A stretch of 64,000 bases of DNA. Source: Paracoccus subflavus. GTDB lineage: Bacteria > Pseudomonadota > Alphaproteobacteria > Rhodobacterales > Rhodobacteraceae. Each line of letters opens with the position of its first letter. The first letter of the stretch is position 1. Shown one piece after another: positions 17,179-25,285 of this stretch. The notes below the pieces were generated by a model, which was not told the DNA's origin, searched no databases, and worked only from the letters and a program-made list of their open reading frames with translations. Made by a program: the position numbers and the translations under genes. Where the stretch lies: positions 434,001-498,000 of the forward strand of contig NZ_SISK01000001.1 in the NCBI RefSeq assembly GCF_004310345.1, written 5' to 3'.

Positions 17179-17361
17179 ATGCGGCTGCTCAAGGTTCTGG
17201 TGGTGCTGATTCTGGCGGCCGTGATTGGCCTCGTGGGCTATGCCTATCTGGGCGACATGCAGCCTGTCCGGTCCGAGGTCCGCAGCCCCATCGGCGCGGC
17301 GGCCCCGGTGCCCGTGCCTGACCAGGCCGCGCCGGCTGAAGACGCGGCGACGTCCGAGTGA
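17179..17361 (+). CDS. Small single-pass membrane protein, 60 aa
   Basis: Starts MRLLKVLVVLILAAVIGLVG: a positively charged end and one hydrophobic helix, then a short periplasmic tail rich in Pro, Ala and Glu (APVPVPDQAAPAEDAATSE). GAGG lies nine bases before the ATG. It is divergent from aroK and sits directly before the exported protein gene at 17370, so the two are probably co-transcribed and followed by xerD. Function unknown. Confidence 0.68.
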   Translation: MRLLKVLVVLILAAVIGLVGYAYLGDMQPVRSEVRSPIGAAAPVPVPDQAAPAEDAATSE

Positions 17362-17369
17362 GGGTTCCG

Positions 17370-18824
17370 ATGCGCCTGCTGCCCGCAGTCGTTCTGTGCG
17401 CCTTGTCGTTGCCTGCGCAGGCCCAGCAACCGCTGTCGGCCAGCGACTGGCTGTCGGGCAGCGTGCAGGGGCCGAGCCGCGAAAGCTCGGCCTGGAGGCC
17501 TGGCGATCCGCCGCCAGCCGGCGTCCCCGGCGCCCCCGGCCCCAAGCCGGTAGCCGAAACGGCCGAGGTCGGCGCCGTGCAGGTCACGCGTCTGGGAAAC
17601 GGCAATCCCGACGCGACCGGCCTGATCTCGGCGCGCAAGGCCGGCCTGCCCGCCAGCCTGTGGCAGGGCAGCAGCCCGCAGGCTCTGGCCGACCAGATTT
17701 TGCGCACTCCCGCCCGGTTGCCTGCGATGAACGCGCTGCTGGAACGCGTCCTGACGACGCAGTTCATTCCGCCCGTCTCCGATGTCGGGGGCGCGCCGGG
17801 CGGTCTGTTCCTGGCCCGCGTGGACCGTTTGCTTGATGCCGGCGCCCTGGACCGCGCGCAGGCCCTGCTGATCGCCGCCGGTCCCAGCGATCCCGAGATT
17901 TTCCGCCGCCTGTTCGACATCGCCCTGCTGAAAGGCGACGAAGGGCGCGCCTGCGACATCATGAACACCACGCCCGGCATCGCCCCCAGCTTTTCCGCGC
18001 GCATCTTTTGCCTGGCCCAGACCGGTGACTGGGCCGCCGCGGCCCTCAGCCTGAACGGGGCCGAGGCACTGGGGCTGCTGAACAGCGACGAGGCGGTGCT
18101 GCTGACGCATTTCCTGGACGATACCTATGTGGACAGCGAGGAACAGCCGCCCGTCCCCGAACGGATGACGCCGATCCAGTTCCGCATCCACGAGGCGATC
18201 GGCCAGCCCCTGCCCACCTCGTCGCTGCCGCTTGCCTTTGCCCATTCCGACCTGCGTCCCAACAATGGCTGGAAGGCCCGTCTGGACGCGGCCGAACGAT
18301 TGGCCCGTGCAGGCGCCATGCCCCCGGCCACGCTGCGCGCGCTTTACAGCGAACAGGCGCCCGCAGCCTCGGGCGGGGTATGGGACCGGTCCGGCGCCAT
18401 GCGCAGATTCGAGGCATCGCTGGCGGATGGCGATCCCCTGGCGGCGCTGCCCGACGCATTCGACATATTCCGCAGCGCCGGAATGGCCCCTGTTCTGGCC
18501 GCGATGATCGCCGCAGACCTGCCCGAGGGGGACGAGGGCCGCCCGGCCGAGATCGCCACCACCCTGCGTCAATGGCAGGGCCTGCCGGTCGCCGCGCCGC
18601 TGGAGCCTGACCCGGCCCTGAAGGCCGACCCCTTGCCCCCCCCGGCGACCCGCCTGGGCGAGGCCTTGCTGGGGGCCATGGCCGATGTGGATGCGGGAAT
18701 GGACGGCGATCTGCCCCGTGCCGCGCGCGGTCTTGCCATGCTGCGCGTCCTTGGGCTGGCGGCCGAGGCGGAACTTGCCGCGGCCCAACTGTCCCTGCTG
18801 CCCGCCATGGGGCCGCAGCGATGA
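17370..18824 (+). CDS. Exported hypothetical protein, 484 aa
   Basis: Signal peptide MRLLPAVVLCALSLPAQAQQ. The mature part is Ala/Leu/Pro-rich and predicted alpha-helical, with repeat-like helices (LLDAGALDRAQALLIAAGPS, LPAMNALLERVLTTQFIPP). It may be a TPR/Sel1-like scaffold, but no clear repeat consensus is visible. Its stop overlaps the xerD start by 4 bp. A conserved exported protein immediately upstream of xerD is common in Rhodobacteraceae. GTG 17358 is an alternative start, less likely because the signal peptide fits the ATG. Confidence 0.72.
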   Translation: MRLLPAVVLCALSLPAQAQQPLSASDWLSGSVQGPSRESSAWRPGDPPPAGVPGAPGPKPVAETAEVGAVQVTRLGNGNPDATGLISARKAGLPASLWQGSSPQALADQILRTPARLPAMNALLERVLTTQFIPPVSDVGGAPGGLFLARVDRLLDAGALDRAQALLIAAGPSDPEIFRRLFDIALLKGDEGRACDIMNTTPGIAPSFSARIFCLAQTGDWAAAALSLNGAEALGLLNSDEAVLLTHFLDDTYVDSEEQPPVPERMTPIQFRIHEAIGQPLPTSSLPLAFAHSDLRPNNGWKARLDAAERLARAGAMPPATLRALYSEQAPAASGGVWDRSGAMRRFEASLADGDPLAALPDAFDIFRSAGMAPVLAAMIAADLPEGDEGRPAEIATTLRQWQGLPVAAPLEPDPALKADPLPPPATRLGEALLGAMADVDAGMDGDLPRAARGLAMLRVLGLAAEAELAAAQLSLLPAMGPQR

Positions 18825-19792
18825 TGGCCGATCACCGCGCCATATCGGCCTTTCTGGATGCCAAGGCCGCCGAATCCGGATCGGCGCGCAACACCGTTCT
18901 GGCCTATGGGCGCGATCTGCGCGACCTGTCGGACTGGCTGGACGCGCGGAACCTGGCACTGGCCGACCTGACGCGGGAACGGATCGAGGATTACCTGACC
19001 CACAGCGACGCGCGGGGCCTGTCGCGGGCCACGCGGGCGCGGCGGCTGTCGGCCATCCGGCAGTTTACCCGCTTTGCCCTGGAAGAAGGCTGGCGCAACG
19101 ATGACCCGGCCATCCGCATCGCCGGGCCGGGGCGGGCCCAGCGTCTGCCCAAGGTTCTGGACAAGGACGAAATCGAAGCCCTTCTGGCCGCGGCCCCCCG
19201 GATCGGCCGGAACGAGGCGGAACGGGTCCGCAACCTGTGCCTGATCGAAATCCTGTATGCCACCGGAATGCGGGTCAGCGAGCTGGTGGCCCTGCCCGTG
19301 GCCACCTGCCGGGGCGACCCGCGCCTGCTGCTGATTCGCGGCAAGGGCGACAAGGAGCGGATGGTCCCCCTTACCCCTCCGGCCCGCCGGGCGCTGTCGG
19401 CATGGCTGGCCATCCGCGACGATGCGCCCAAGGACAGCGCGCTGGGCCGGCTGATCGCCGGCAAGGGCGCGCGCTGGCTGTTCCCCGCCCCCGGCGGCGC
19501 CGGACACATGCCGCGCCAGTCCTTTGGCAGGCTTCTGGACGAGATGGCGATATGCGCGGGCGTGCCGCCGTCGCGTGTCACCCCCCATGTCATCCGCCAC
19601 GCCTTTGCCACCCACCTGCTGGAAGGCGGCGCCGACCTGCGCAGCATCCAGACCCTTTTGGGCCATGCCGACCTGGGCACGACCGAGATCTATACCCATG
19701 TCCTGAACGACCGGATGCGTGACCTGGTCCTGACGCATCATCCGCTGGCAAACGACGCCGAGGGACTTGGCCCTGCACCTGTCGAGCCCTAG
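18821..19792 (+). CDS. xerD: Site-specific tyrosine recombinase XerD
   Basis: Resolves chromosome dimers at dif together with XerC. It has 323 residues. The N-terminal SAM-like DNA-binding domain covers about 1-100. The catalytic set is complete: Arg151 (ATGMRVSEL), Lys in GKGDKERMVPL, His256 and Arg259 (HVIRHAFATHLLEGGADLRS), His282 (LLGHADLGTT) and nucleophile Tyr291 (IYTHV). Genome context is housekeeping (coupled to the upstream exported protein), with no att-like repeats nearby, so it is not a phage or island integrase. Confidence 0.93.
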   Translation: MMADHRAISAFLDAKAAESGSARNTVLAYGRDLRDLSDWLDARNLALADLTRERIEDYLTHSDARGLSRATRARRLSAIRQFTRFALEEGWRNDDPAIRIAGPGRAQRLPKVLDKDEIEALLAAAPRIGRNEAERVRNLCLIEILYATGMRVSELVALPVATCRGDPRLLLIRGKGDKERMVPLTPPARRALSAWLAIRDDAPKDSALGRLIAGKGARWLFPAPGGAGHMPRQSFGRLLDEMAICAGVPPSRVTPHVIRHAFATHLLEGGADLRSIQTLLGHADLGTTEIYTHVLNDRMRDLVLTHHPLANDAEGLGPAPVEP

Positions 19793-19822
19793 AAGGGCTC
19801 TCATCATTCAGGCAGGAAACCG

Positions 19823-20734
19823 ATGACGATCCGGGCAAGCGCATCGATGCCGACAAACGGCCCGCACGGCGATGCCGGTTCGCAAACCGCCGGCATCGCG
19901 CTGCTTCTGGCGGCGATCCTGGGCTTTACGCTGATGGATGCGACGGCCAAGCACCTGACCCAGTTCTATCACCCGGTGCAGGTGGTGTGGGCGCGTTTCA
20001 TCGGAAACCTGGCGATCTTTGCGGTGATCTTCAGGGCCTCGATGCTGCCCCTGATGCGCACCCGCCGCCCCGGCCTGCAATTTGCCCGGTCAATGATGCA
20101 ACTGGGATCGGTGGGCCTGTTCTTCACCTCGCTGCAATACATCGGGCTGGCCGAGGCGACGGCGATCATGGACCTGAACCCGGTCCTGATCACGCTGGGC
20201 GCGGCCCTGTTTCTGGGCGAACGGATCGGACCCCGCAGGTTGGCGGGCATCGCCGTGGCGCTGATCGGCGCCATGGTCATCATCCGCCCCGGACTGGGCG
20301 TCTTTCAGCCCGCCGCCCTTCTGCCCCTGGCCGGGGCCTTCACCTATGCGGCTGGCGCGCTGCTGACGCGGATGGCGCGGACGGATTCGGTTGCCACATC
20401 CGTGATGTGGTCGGCGGTGGTCGGCAGCGTCATCACCTCGGCCGCCGTGCCGATGGTCTGGCAGCCGATCCGCGCGGGGGATCTGTGGATCTTTGCCCTG
20501 CTGGGTATCTTCGGCACCGCCAGCCAATATCTGCTGGTCCGGGCATTCGCCGTCGCCGAAGCAGGGGTTCTTGCGCCCTTCGGCTATACCGGTCTGGTCT
20601 GGGCGGGGTTGTGGGGCTGGCTGCTGTTCGGCCAGTTGCCCGATCCGTGGACGGTGACGGGCGCGGCGATCATCGTCGCGGCGGGTCTTTACGTCTGGTC
20701 GCGCGAGGCCCGGTTGACGCGGCCCGTCCGATGA
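19823..20734 (+). CDS. EamA/DMT-family transporter
   Basis: 303 residues with about ten membrane helices in two EamA halves (TAGIALLLAAILGFTLMDAT for the first, LPLAGAFTYAAGALLTRMAR for the second). Conserved-type segments include LGERIGPRRLAGIAVALIGA. Members export or import metabolites such as amino acids or SAM; substrate cannot be told. AGGCAGGAA precedes the ATG. Its TGA overlaps the ATG of the acyltransferase gene. Confidence 0.88.
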   Translation: MTIRASASMPTNGPHGDAGSQTAGIALLLAAILGFTLMDATAKHLTQFYHPVQVVWARFIGNLAIFAVIFRASMLPLMRTRRPGLQFARSMMQLGSVGLFFTSLQYIGLAEATAIMDLNPVLITLGAALFLGERIGPRRLAGIAVALIGAMVIIRPGLGVFQPAALLPLAGAFTYAAGALLTRMARTDSVATSVMWSAVVGSVITSAAVPMVWQPIRAGDLWIFALLGIFGTASQYLLVRAFAVAEAGVLAPFGYTGLVWAGLWGWLLFGQLPDPWTVTGAAIIVAAGLYVWSREARLTRPVR

Positions 20735-21603
20735 TCCGGCCCGAAACCCCTCCCCTCTCCGACCGCATCGCCAATGCCGCGTTTCTTGCTGTGATCGGCC
20801 TGGCCGGCCTGCTGCCCTATGAACGGCGCATCCCGGCGGTGGGCTGGCTGTTTGCGCATGTGCTGGCCCCGCTTGCCGGATGGCGGCGGCGCATCCGCGA
20901 AAATCTTGCGCTTGCCCGACCCGACCTGACGCCCGCCGAGGTCAAGGCCCTGATCCGCGCCGTACCTGACAATGCTGGCCGGTCGGTGGCCGAAATCTAT
21001 TCGGCCGAGGAATTCACCAGCCGCATCCGCGACGCTGACCCGCTGGAAGGTCCGGGCCTGCCCGCGCTGGGGGCGGCCTTCGACGCCCATCGTCCGGTCA
21101 TCGTCGCCTGCGCCCATTTCGGCAATTACGACGCCATGCGGGCGGCCTTGGCCGGGCGCGGCTGGCCGGTGGGCGCGCTCTATCGCCCCATGAACAACGA
21201 GGCCTTCAACCGCCACTACATCCCCGCCATCGGCGCCATCGCCCAGCCCCTGTTTCCGCGCGGGCGGGCGGGCCTTGCCTCGATGCTGCGGTTCCTGAAG
21301 GGGGGCGGATGGCTGGCGCTGGGCTTCGATCAATACGACCGCCACGGGGCAGAGCTGCGGTTCTTCGGCCTGCCCAGCCGGACGGTCCTGACACCTGCCG
21401 AACTGGCCCTGCGCTATGATGCGCTTCTGGTGCCGGTCCACGGCATCCGATGTTCCGACGGGCTGCGGTTCCGGGTTCTTGTGGGCGAACCCATAGAGCC
21501 CGGCGAGCCCGGCGCGATGATGCAGGCGCTGAACGACGATCTGGAAATGCTGGTGCGGCGTCACATGGACCAGTGGTTCTGGGTGCATCGCCGCTGGAAA
21601 TAG
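20731..21603 (+). CDS. Lysophospholipid acyltransferase / lauroyl acyltransferase family protein
   Basis: 290 residues from ATG 20731, overlapping the transporter stop. It resembles the LpxL/HtrB family, which adds secondary acyl chains to lipid A: N-terminal membrane helix (NAAFLAVIGLAGLLPYERRI), RRRIRENLALARPDLTPAEV, and ACAHFGNYDAMRAALAGRGW, which carries the HxxxxD-like catalytic block as HFGNYD. ALYRPMNNEAFNRHYI and FDQYDRHGAELRFFGLPSRT match the substrate region. The exact acyl acceptor (lipid A or ornithine lipid) is not settled. Confidence 0.85.
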   Translation: MIRPETPPLSDRIANAAFLAVIGLAGLLPYERRIPAVGWLFAHVLAPLAGWRRRIRENLALARPDLTPAEVKALIRAVPDNAGRSVAEIYSAEEFTSRIRDADPLEGPGLPALGAAFDAHRPVIVACAHFGNYDAMRAALAGRGWPVGALYRPMNNEAFNRHYIPAIGAIAQPLFPRGRAGLASMLRFLKGGGWLALGFDQYDRHGAELRFFGLPSRTVLTPAELALRYDALLVPVHGIRCSDGLRFRVLVGEPIEPGEPGAMMQALNDDLEMLVRRHMDQWFWVHRRWK

Positions 21604-21674
21604 GCCCGTTTCCCGCTGGACACAGGCGCGGGGGCCGCCCAGTATCGCGATGCCGCCGCCAAGGGGGAATGGCA

Positions 21675-22988
21675 ATGCTGCCCGATCGCTCCGTCTTTCC
21701 ACAGGATTTTACCTTTGGCGTCGCCACCTCGGCCTATCAGATCGAAGGGTCGGCCCATGGCGGCGCCGGGCCGTGCCACTGGGACACGATGGCCGCCACG
21801 CCGGGCACCATCGCAGACGCCAGCAACGGCAGCCGGGCCTGCGATCATTATCACCGCTGGCCCGAAGATCTGGACCTGATCCGCGATGCCGGCTTTTCGG
21901 CCTATCGCTTCTCCACGTCCTGGGCGCGGGTGATGCCGGACGGGGTGACGGTCGATCCGGAGGGGCTGGATTTCTATGACCGGCTGGTGGACGGGATGCT
22001 GAAACGCGGCCTGGCCCCTCACCTGACCTGCTATCACTGGGAACTGCCGGCGGCGCTGTCCGATCTTGGCGGCTGGCAGGATCGCGACACCGCCGCGCGC
22101 TTTGCCGATTTCTGCACAATCGTCCTGGATCGGCTGGGCGACCGTCTGGCCAGCACCGCGACCTTGAACGAACCGTGGTGCATTGCCTGGCTGTCCTATT
22201 TCCTGGGCCATCACGCGCCGGGCCTGCGCGATATCCGCGCCGCCGCCCGTGCCATGCACCATGTCCTTCTGGCGCATGGAACCGCGATCCAAGCTCTGCG
22301 GGGCGGGGGCGCGCGGAACCTGGGGATCGTTCTGAACTTCGAAACCGCACAGTCTGCCGACGACAGCCCGGAGGCTGCACGGGCGGCAGCAGTTCAGGAT
22401 GCGATCTACAATCAGTGGTTCATCCGCGCGATCACGGGCCAAGGTTATCCGCCCCTGGCCCTTGAAGGGCTTGCCCCGCATCTGCCCGACGGGTGGCAGG
22501 ACGACATGGATCTGATCGCCCAGCCGATCGACTGGCTGGGCGTCAACTATTATACCCGCCGTCTTTACGCCGCTGGCCACGGGCTGTGGCCAGGGGGCGA
22601 GGCGGTTCCCGGTCCCCTGCCAAAGACGCAGATGGACTGGGAAATCCGGCCCGAGGGACTGACCGAGTTTCTGGTCCGTCTGAAGACCGATCATGTCGGC
22701 AGCCTGCCGATCATCGTGACCGAAAACGGCATGGCCGAGGCGGCGGGCCCGGATGTGACGGACGATCCGCGCCGCATCGCCTTTGTCGGCGATCACCTGC
22801 GCGCCGCGCGGGCCGCCATGGATCAGGGCGTGAACCTGCGGGGGTTCTTCTACTGGTCGCTTCTGGACAACTTCGAATGGGCCTGGGGCCTGGGGCCGCG
22901 CTTCGGGCTGGTCCATGTCGATTATGCGACAATGGCCCGCACCCCCAAGTCAAGCTGGCACGCCTTCCGCGCCATGCTGACGCCATAG
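21675..22988 (+). CDS. GH1 beta-glucosidase
   Basis: Retaining glycosidase of family GH1, 437 residues, cytoplasmic (no signal peptide). N-terminal signature DFTFGVATSAYQIEGSAHGG. The acid/base Glu166 is in TLNEPWC and the nucleophile Glu350 is in IVTENGMAE. The aglycone region (FYWSLLDNFEWAWGLGPRFG) is intact. The start at 21675 has AAGGGGGA at a good distance; the ATG two codons earlier would leave no spacing. No sugar transporter is adjacent, so substrate uptake genes lie elsewhere. Confidence 0.93.
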   Translation: MLPDRSVFPQDFTFGVATSAYQIEGSAHGGAGPCHWDTMAATPGTIADASNGSRACDHYHRWPEDLDLIRDAGFSAYRFSTSWARVMPDGVTVDPEGLDFYDRLVDGMLKRGLAPHLTCYHWELPAALSDLGGWQDRDTAARFADFCTIVLDRLGDRLASTATLNEPWCIAWLSYFLGHHAPGLRDIRAAARAMHHVLLAHGTAIQALRGGGARNLGIVLNFETAQSADDSPEAARAAAVQDAIYNQWFIRAITGQGYPPLALEGLAPHLPDGWQDDMDLIAQPIDWLGVNYYTRRLYAAGHGLWPGGEAVPGPLPKTQMDWEIRPEGLTEFLVRLKTDHVGSLPIIVTENGMAEAAGPDVTDDPRRIAFVGDHLRAARAAMDQGVNLRGFFYWSLLDNFEWAWGLGPRFGLVHVDYATMARTPKSSWHAFRAMLTP

Positions 22989-23050
22989 CCCCGCAGTTGC
23001 GGCGGGGGGCGGCAGCGGCTATCTGGGACCGAAGCAGAAAAGGAACCCTC

Positions 23051-23215
23051 ATGATCGTCATCGCTGCCGTCGTCATCGGGGCCTTCCTAGGCTGGCGCCG
23101 TGCCGGCCAACTGGGCGGAACGCGGCGCGACCGGATGCAATATGCAGCGGCCTTTGCCATGGCCTTCGCGGTTCTGGGCCTGTTTGCCACCGTGATCCTG
23201 GACCGGATGGTCTGA
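23051..23215 (+). CDS. Small membrane protein, 54 aa
   Basis: Two hydrophobic helices (MIVIAAVVIGAFLGW and FAMAFAVLGLFATVILDRM) separated by a short basic loop (RRAGQLGGTRRDRMQ). AAAAGGAA precedes the ATG. Its stop overlaps the start of the vWA gene by one base (TGATG), so the two are co-translated. Function unknown; the coupling suggests a membrane partner for the vWA protein. Confidence 0.72.
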   Translation: MIVIAAVVIGAFLGWRRAGQLGGTRRDRMQYAAAFAMAFAVLGLFATVILDRMV

Positions 23216-24396
23216 TGTTCATCCCGTTCCTGGACAGCCTGCGCCGGCAAGGGGTTCCGGTCTCGCTGCGGGAATGGCTTGATCTGATGGCCGGGATGCA
23301 GGCGGGCGCTGCGGACTGGTCGGTGGACGGCTTCTATCACCTGGCCCGGCTGGCCCTGGTCAAGGACGAACGCCATATCGACCGCTTTGACCGTGCCTTT
23401 GCCGAGGCTTTTTCCGGATTGGAGCAGATCCCGGTCGAGGCGCTTGTGACCGAACAGGCAATCCCCCGCGAATGGCTGGAAAAGCTGGCCGAGAAGCTGC
23501 TGACCGATGAGGAAAAGGCGCAGATCCAGGGCAGCGGCAGTTTCGAGGAATTGATGCGCAGGCTGCGCGAAAGGCTGGCCGAACAGCAGGGCCGCCATCA
23601 GGGCGGCAACAAATGGATCGGCACTGGCGGCACCTCTCCCTTTGGTGCCCATGGCTACAACCCCGAGGGCGTCCGGATCGGACAGGACGCATCCCGCCAC
23701 CGCCGCGCCGTCAAGGTCTGGGACAAGCGCGAATTCCGCGACTTCGACGACAATGTCGAACTGGGCACCCGCAACATCAAGGTCGCGTTGAAACGCCTGC
23801 GCCAGTGGGCACGGCACGGCGCGGCCGACGAACTGGACCTGCCCGCCACGATCCGCGCGACGGCCGACCACGGCTATATCGACGTGCAGACCCGGCCAGA
23901 ACGGCGCAATGCGATCAAGGTGCTGCTGTTTCTGGACGTGGGCGGGTCGATGGACGACCATATCCGGGTCGTGGACGAGCTGTTCTCGGCCGCGCGGGCC
24001 GAGTTCAAGCATATGAAGCATTTCTATTTCCATAACTGCCTTTACGAAGGCGTATGGACGGACAACCGGCGCCGCTGGACGGAACAGACGCCCACCTGGG
24101 ACGTGCTGCACCGGTTCGGACGCGACTACAAATGCATCTTCGTGGGCGATGCCAGCATGTCGCCCTATGAAATCGCGGTGCCGGGCGGGGCCAACGAACA
24201 CTGGAACGCCGAGGCCGGAGAGGTCTGGTTGCGCCGCGCGGTCGAAACCTGGCCCGATCACGTGTGGCTGAACCCGGTGCCGCAGGCGCATTGGGGCTAT
24301 ACCCCGTCCATCGCCATGGTCGGGCAGGTCTTTGAACACCGGATGATGCCGCTGACGCTGGACGGGTTGACGCAGGCGATGCGGATCCTGGGATGA
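23215..24396 (+). CDS. vWA domain protein of the CoxE-like type
   Basis: 393 residues. The N-terminal half is helical and charged. The von Willebrand A domain begins at AIKVLLFLDVGGSMDDHIRV, a MIDAS motif written DxGGS in place of DxSxS, followed by HFYFHNCLYEGVWTDNRRRW and YKCIFVGDASMSPYEIAVPG. This matches the COG3825/CoxE-like family, which usually works with a MoxR AAA+ ATPase in cofactor or metal insertion. No moxR lies in the window. Upstream it is coupled to a 54-aa membrane protein. Confidence 0.85.
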   Translation: MFIPFLDSLRRQGVPVSLREWLDLMAGMQAGAADWSVDGFYHLARLALVKDERHIDRFDRAFAEAFSGLEQIPVEALVTEQAIPREWLEKLAEKLLTDEEKAQIQGSGSFEELMRRLRERLAEQQGRHQGGNKWIGTGGTSPFGAHGYNPEGVRIGQDASRHRRAVKVWDKREFRDFDDNVELGTRNIKVALKRLRQWARHGAADELDLPATIRATADHGYIDVQTRPERRNAIKVLLFLDVGGSMDDHIRVVDELFSAARAEFKHMKHFYFHNCLYEGVWTDNRRRWTEQTPTWDVLHRFGRDYKCIFVGDASMSPYEIAVPGGANEHWNAEAGEVWLRRAVETWPDHVWLNPVPQAHWGYTPSIAMVGQVFEHRMMPLTLDGLTQAMRILG

Positions 24397-24439
24397 CGCT
24401 CTGGCACAGGCGGCACCGCTTGCCCATATTGGCACGGTT

Positions 24440-25123
24440 ATGAAGTTCACGCCGATCATCCTGTTGATCCTTTATCTGGCTGCCATGTGGTTCTTTTCCC
24501 TGTGGCGCCTGAAACAGGATCTGAACCAGAAATCGACGCCGCTGACCCATCCGCGCCTTACGCCGATGCTGGAACGGCTGGGGCGCGCCATGGACCTGCC
24601 CCCCGTCCGCGCCCATGTCTATGAAGTCGAGCCGGTGAACGGCCTTGCCGCCCCGGACGGGCGCATCTTCCTGACCCGCGGCTTCATCCGCAAGCTGGAC
24701 GCGGGCGAGGTCACGCCCGAGGAACTGGCCAGCGTCATCGCCCACGAACTGGGCCATGTCGCCCATGGCCATGCGCGCCGTCGGATGATCGACTTTGCCG
24801 GGCAGAACGCCATCCGCATGGCGCTGGCGACGGTGCTGGGCCGCTTTATCCCCGGCCTTGGAGCGTGGATTGCCGGGCTGATCGCCTCGGCCGTCGCGGC
24901 CCGCCTGTCGCGCGACGACGAGTTCGAGGCCGACCGCTTCGCCACAGCGCTGATGATGCGTGCAGGGCTTGGAACCGCCCCGCAGATCTCGCTGTTCCGC
25001 AAGCTCGAGCGCCTGACTGGGGGAAAAGGCGCAGCAGCCCCCGCCTGGCTGCTGTCCCATCCCCCGATCCCGCGCCGCATCGCCGCGATCGAGGCGCAAG
25101 AAGGCCGCTGGCGTCAGGGGTGA
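24440..25123 (+). CDS. M48 family zinc metalloprotease
   Basis: 227 residues with one N-terminal membrane helix (PIILLILYLAAMWFFSLWRL). The zinc motif is HELGH with His102, Glu103 and His106 (SVIAHELGHVAHGHARRR). The third ligand Glu is in DDEFEADRFATALMMRAG. Architecture is that of short HtpX/BepA-like membrane proteases that survey envelope proteins; the C-terminal SHPPIPRRIAAIEA is the usual M48 ending. Substrate unknown. Confidence 0.9.
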   Translation: MKFTPIILLILYLAAMWFFSLWRLKQDLNQKSTPLTHPRLTPMLERLGRAMDLPPVRAHVYEVEPVNGLAAPDGRIFLTRGFIRKLDAGEVTPEELASVIAHELGHVAHGHARRRMIDFAGQNAIRMALATVLGRFIPGLGAWIAGLIASAVAARLSRDDEFEADRFATALMMRAGLGTAPQISLFRKLERLTGGKGAAAPAWLLSHPPIPRRIAAIEAQEGRWRQG

Positions 25124-25285
25124 AGGGCCTTGCGCCGACGGCAGGGCATCCTATGCTGCCAGCGCACGACCGGACACCGTCATGACATCACGCTTTCGCC
25201 GCCGGATCTCTGCTGTTCGCTGCCATGTTTCGTTGCCTACAGCCGGCCAGCCATGGCGGTGTGAGCAGGCATCCGGTGTTCATGC

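Noticed and set aside
18821..19792. The tyrosine recombinase as a sign of an integrated element
   Set aside because: It is a standard-length XerD coupled to a conserved exported-protein gene, with no flanking repeats, tRNA or phage genes.
22989..23007. CCCCGC/GCGGGG hairpin after the GH1 gene as a terminator
   Set aside because: Short stem without a T-run; the next gene is on the same strand 60 bp away.
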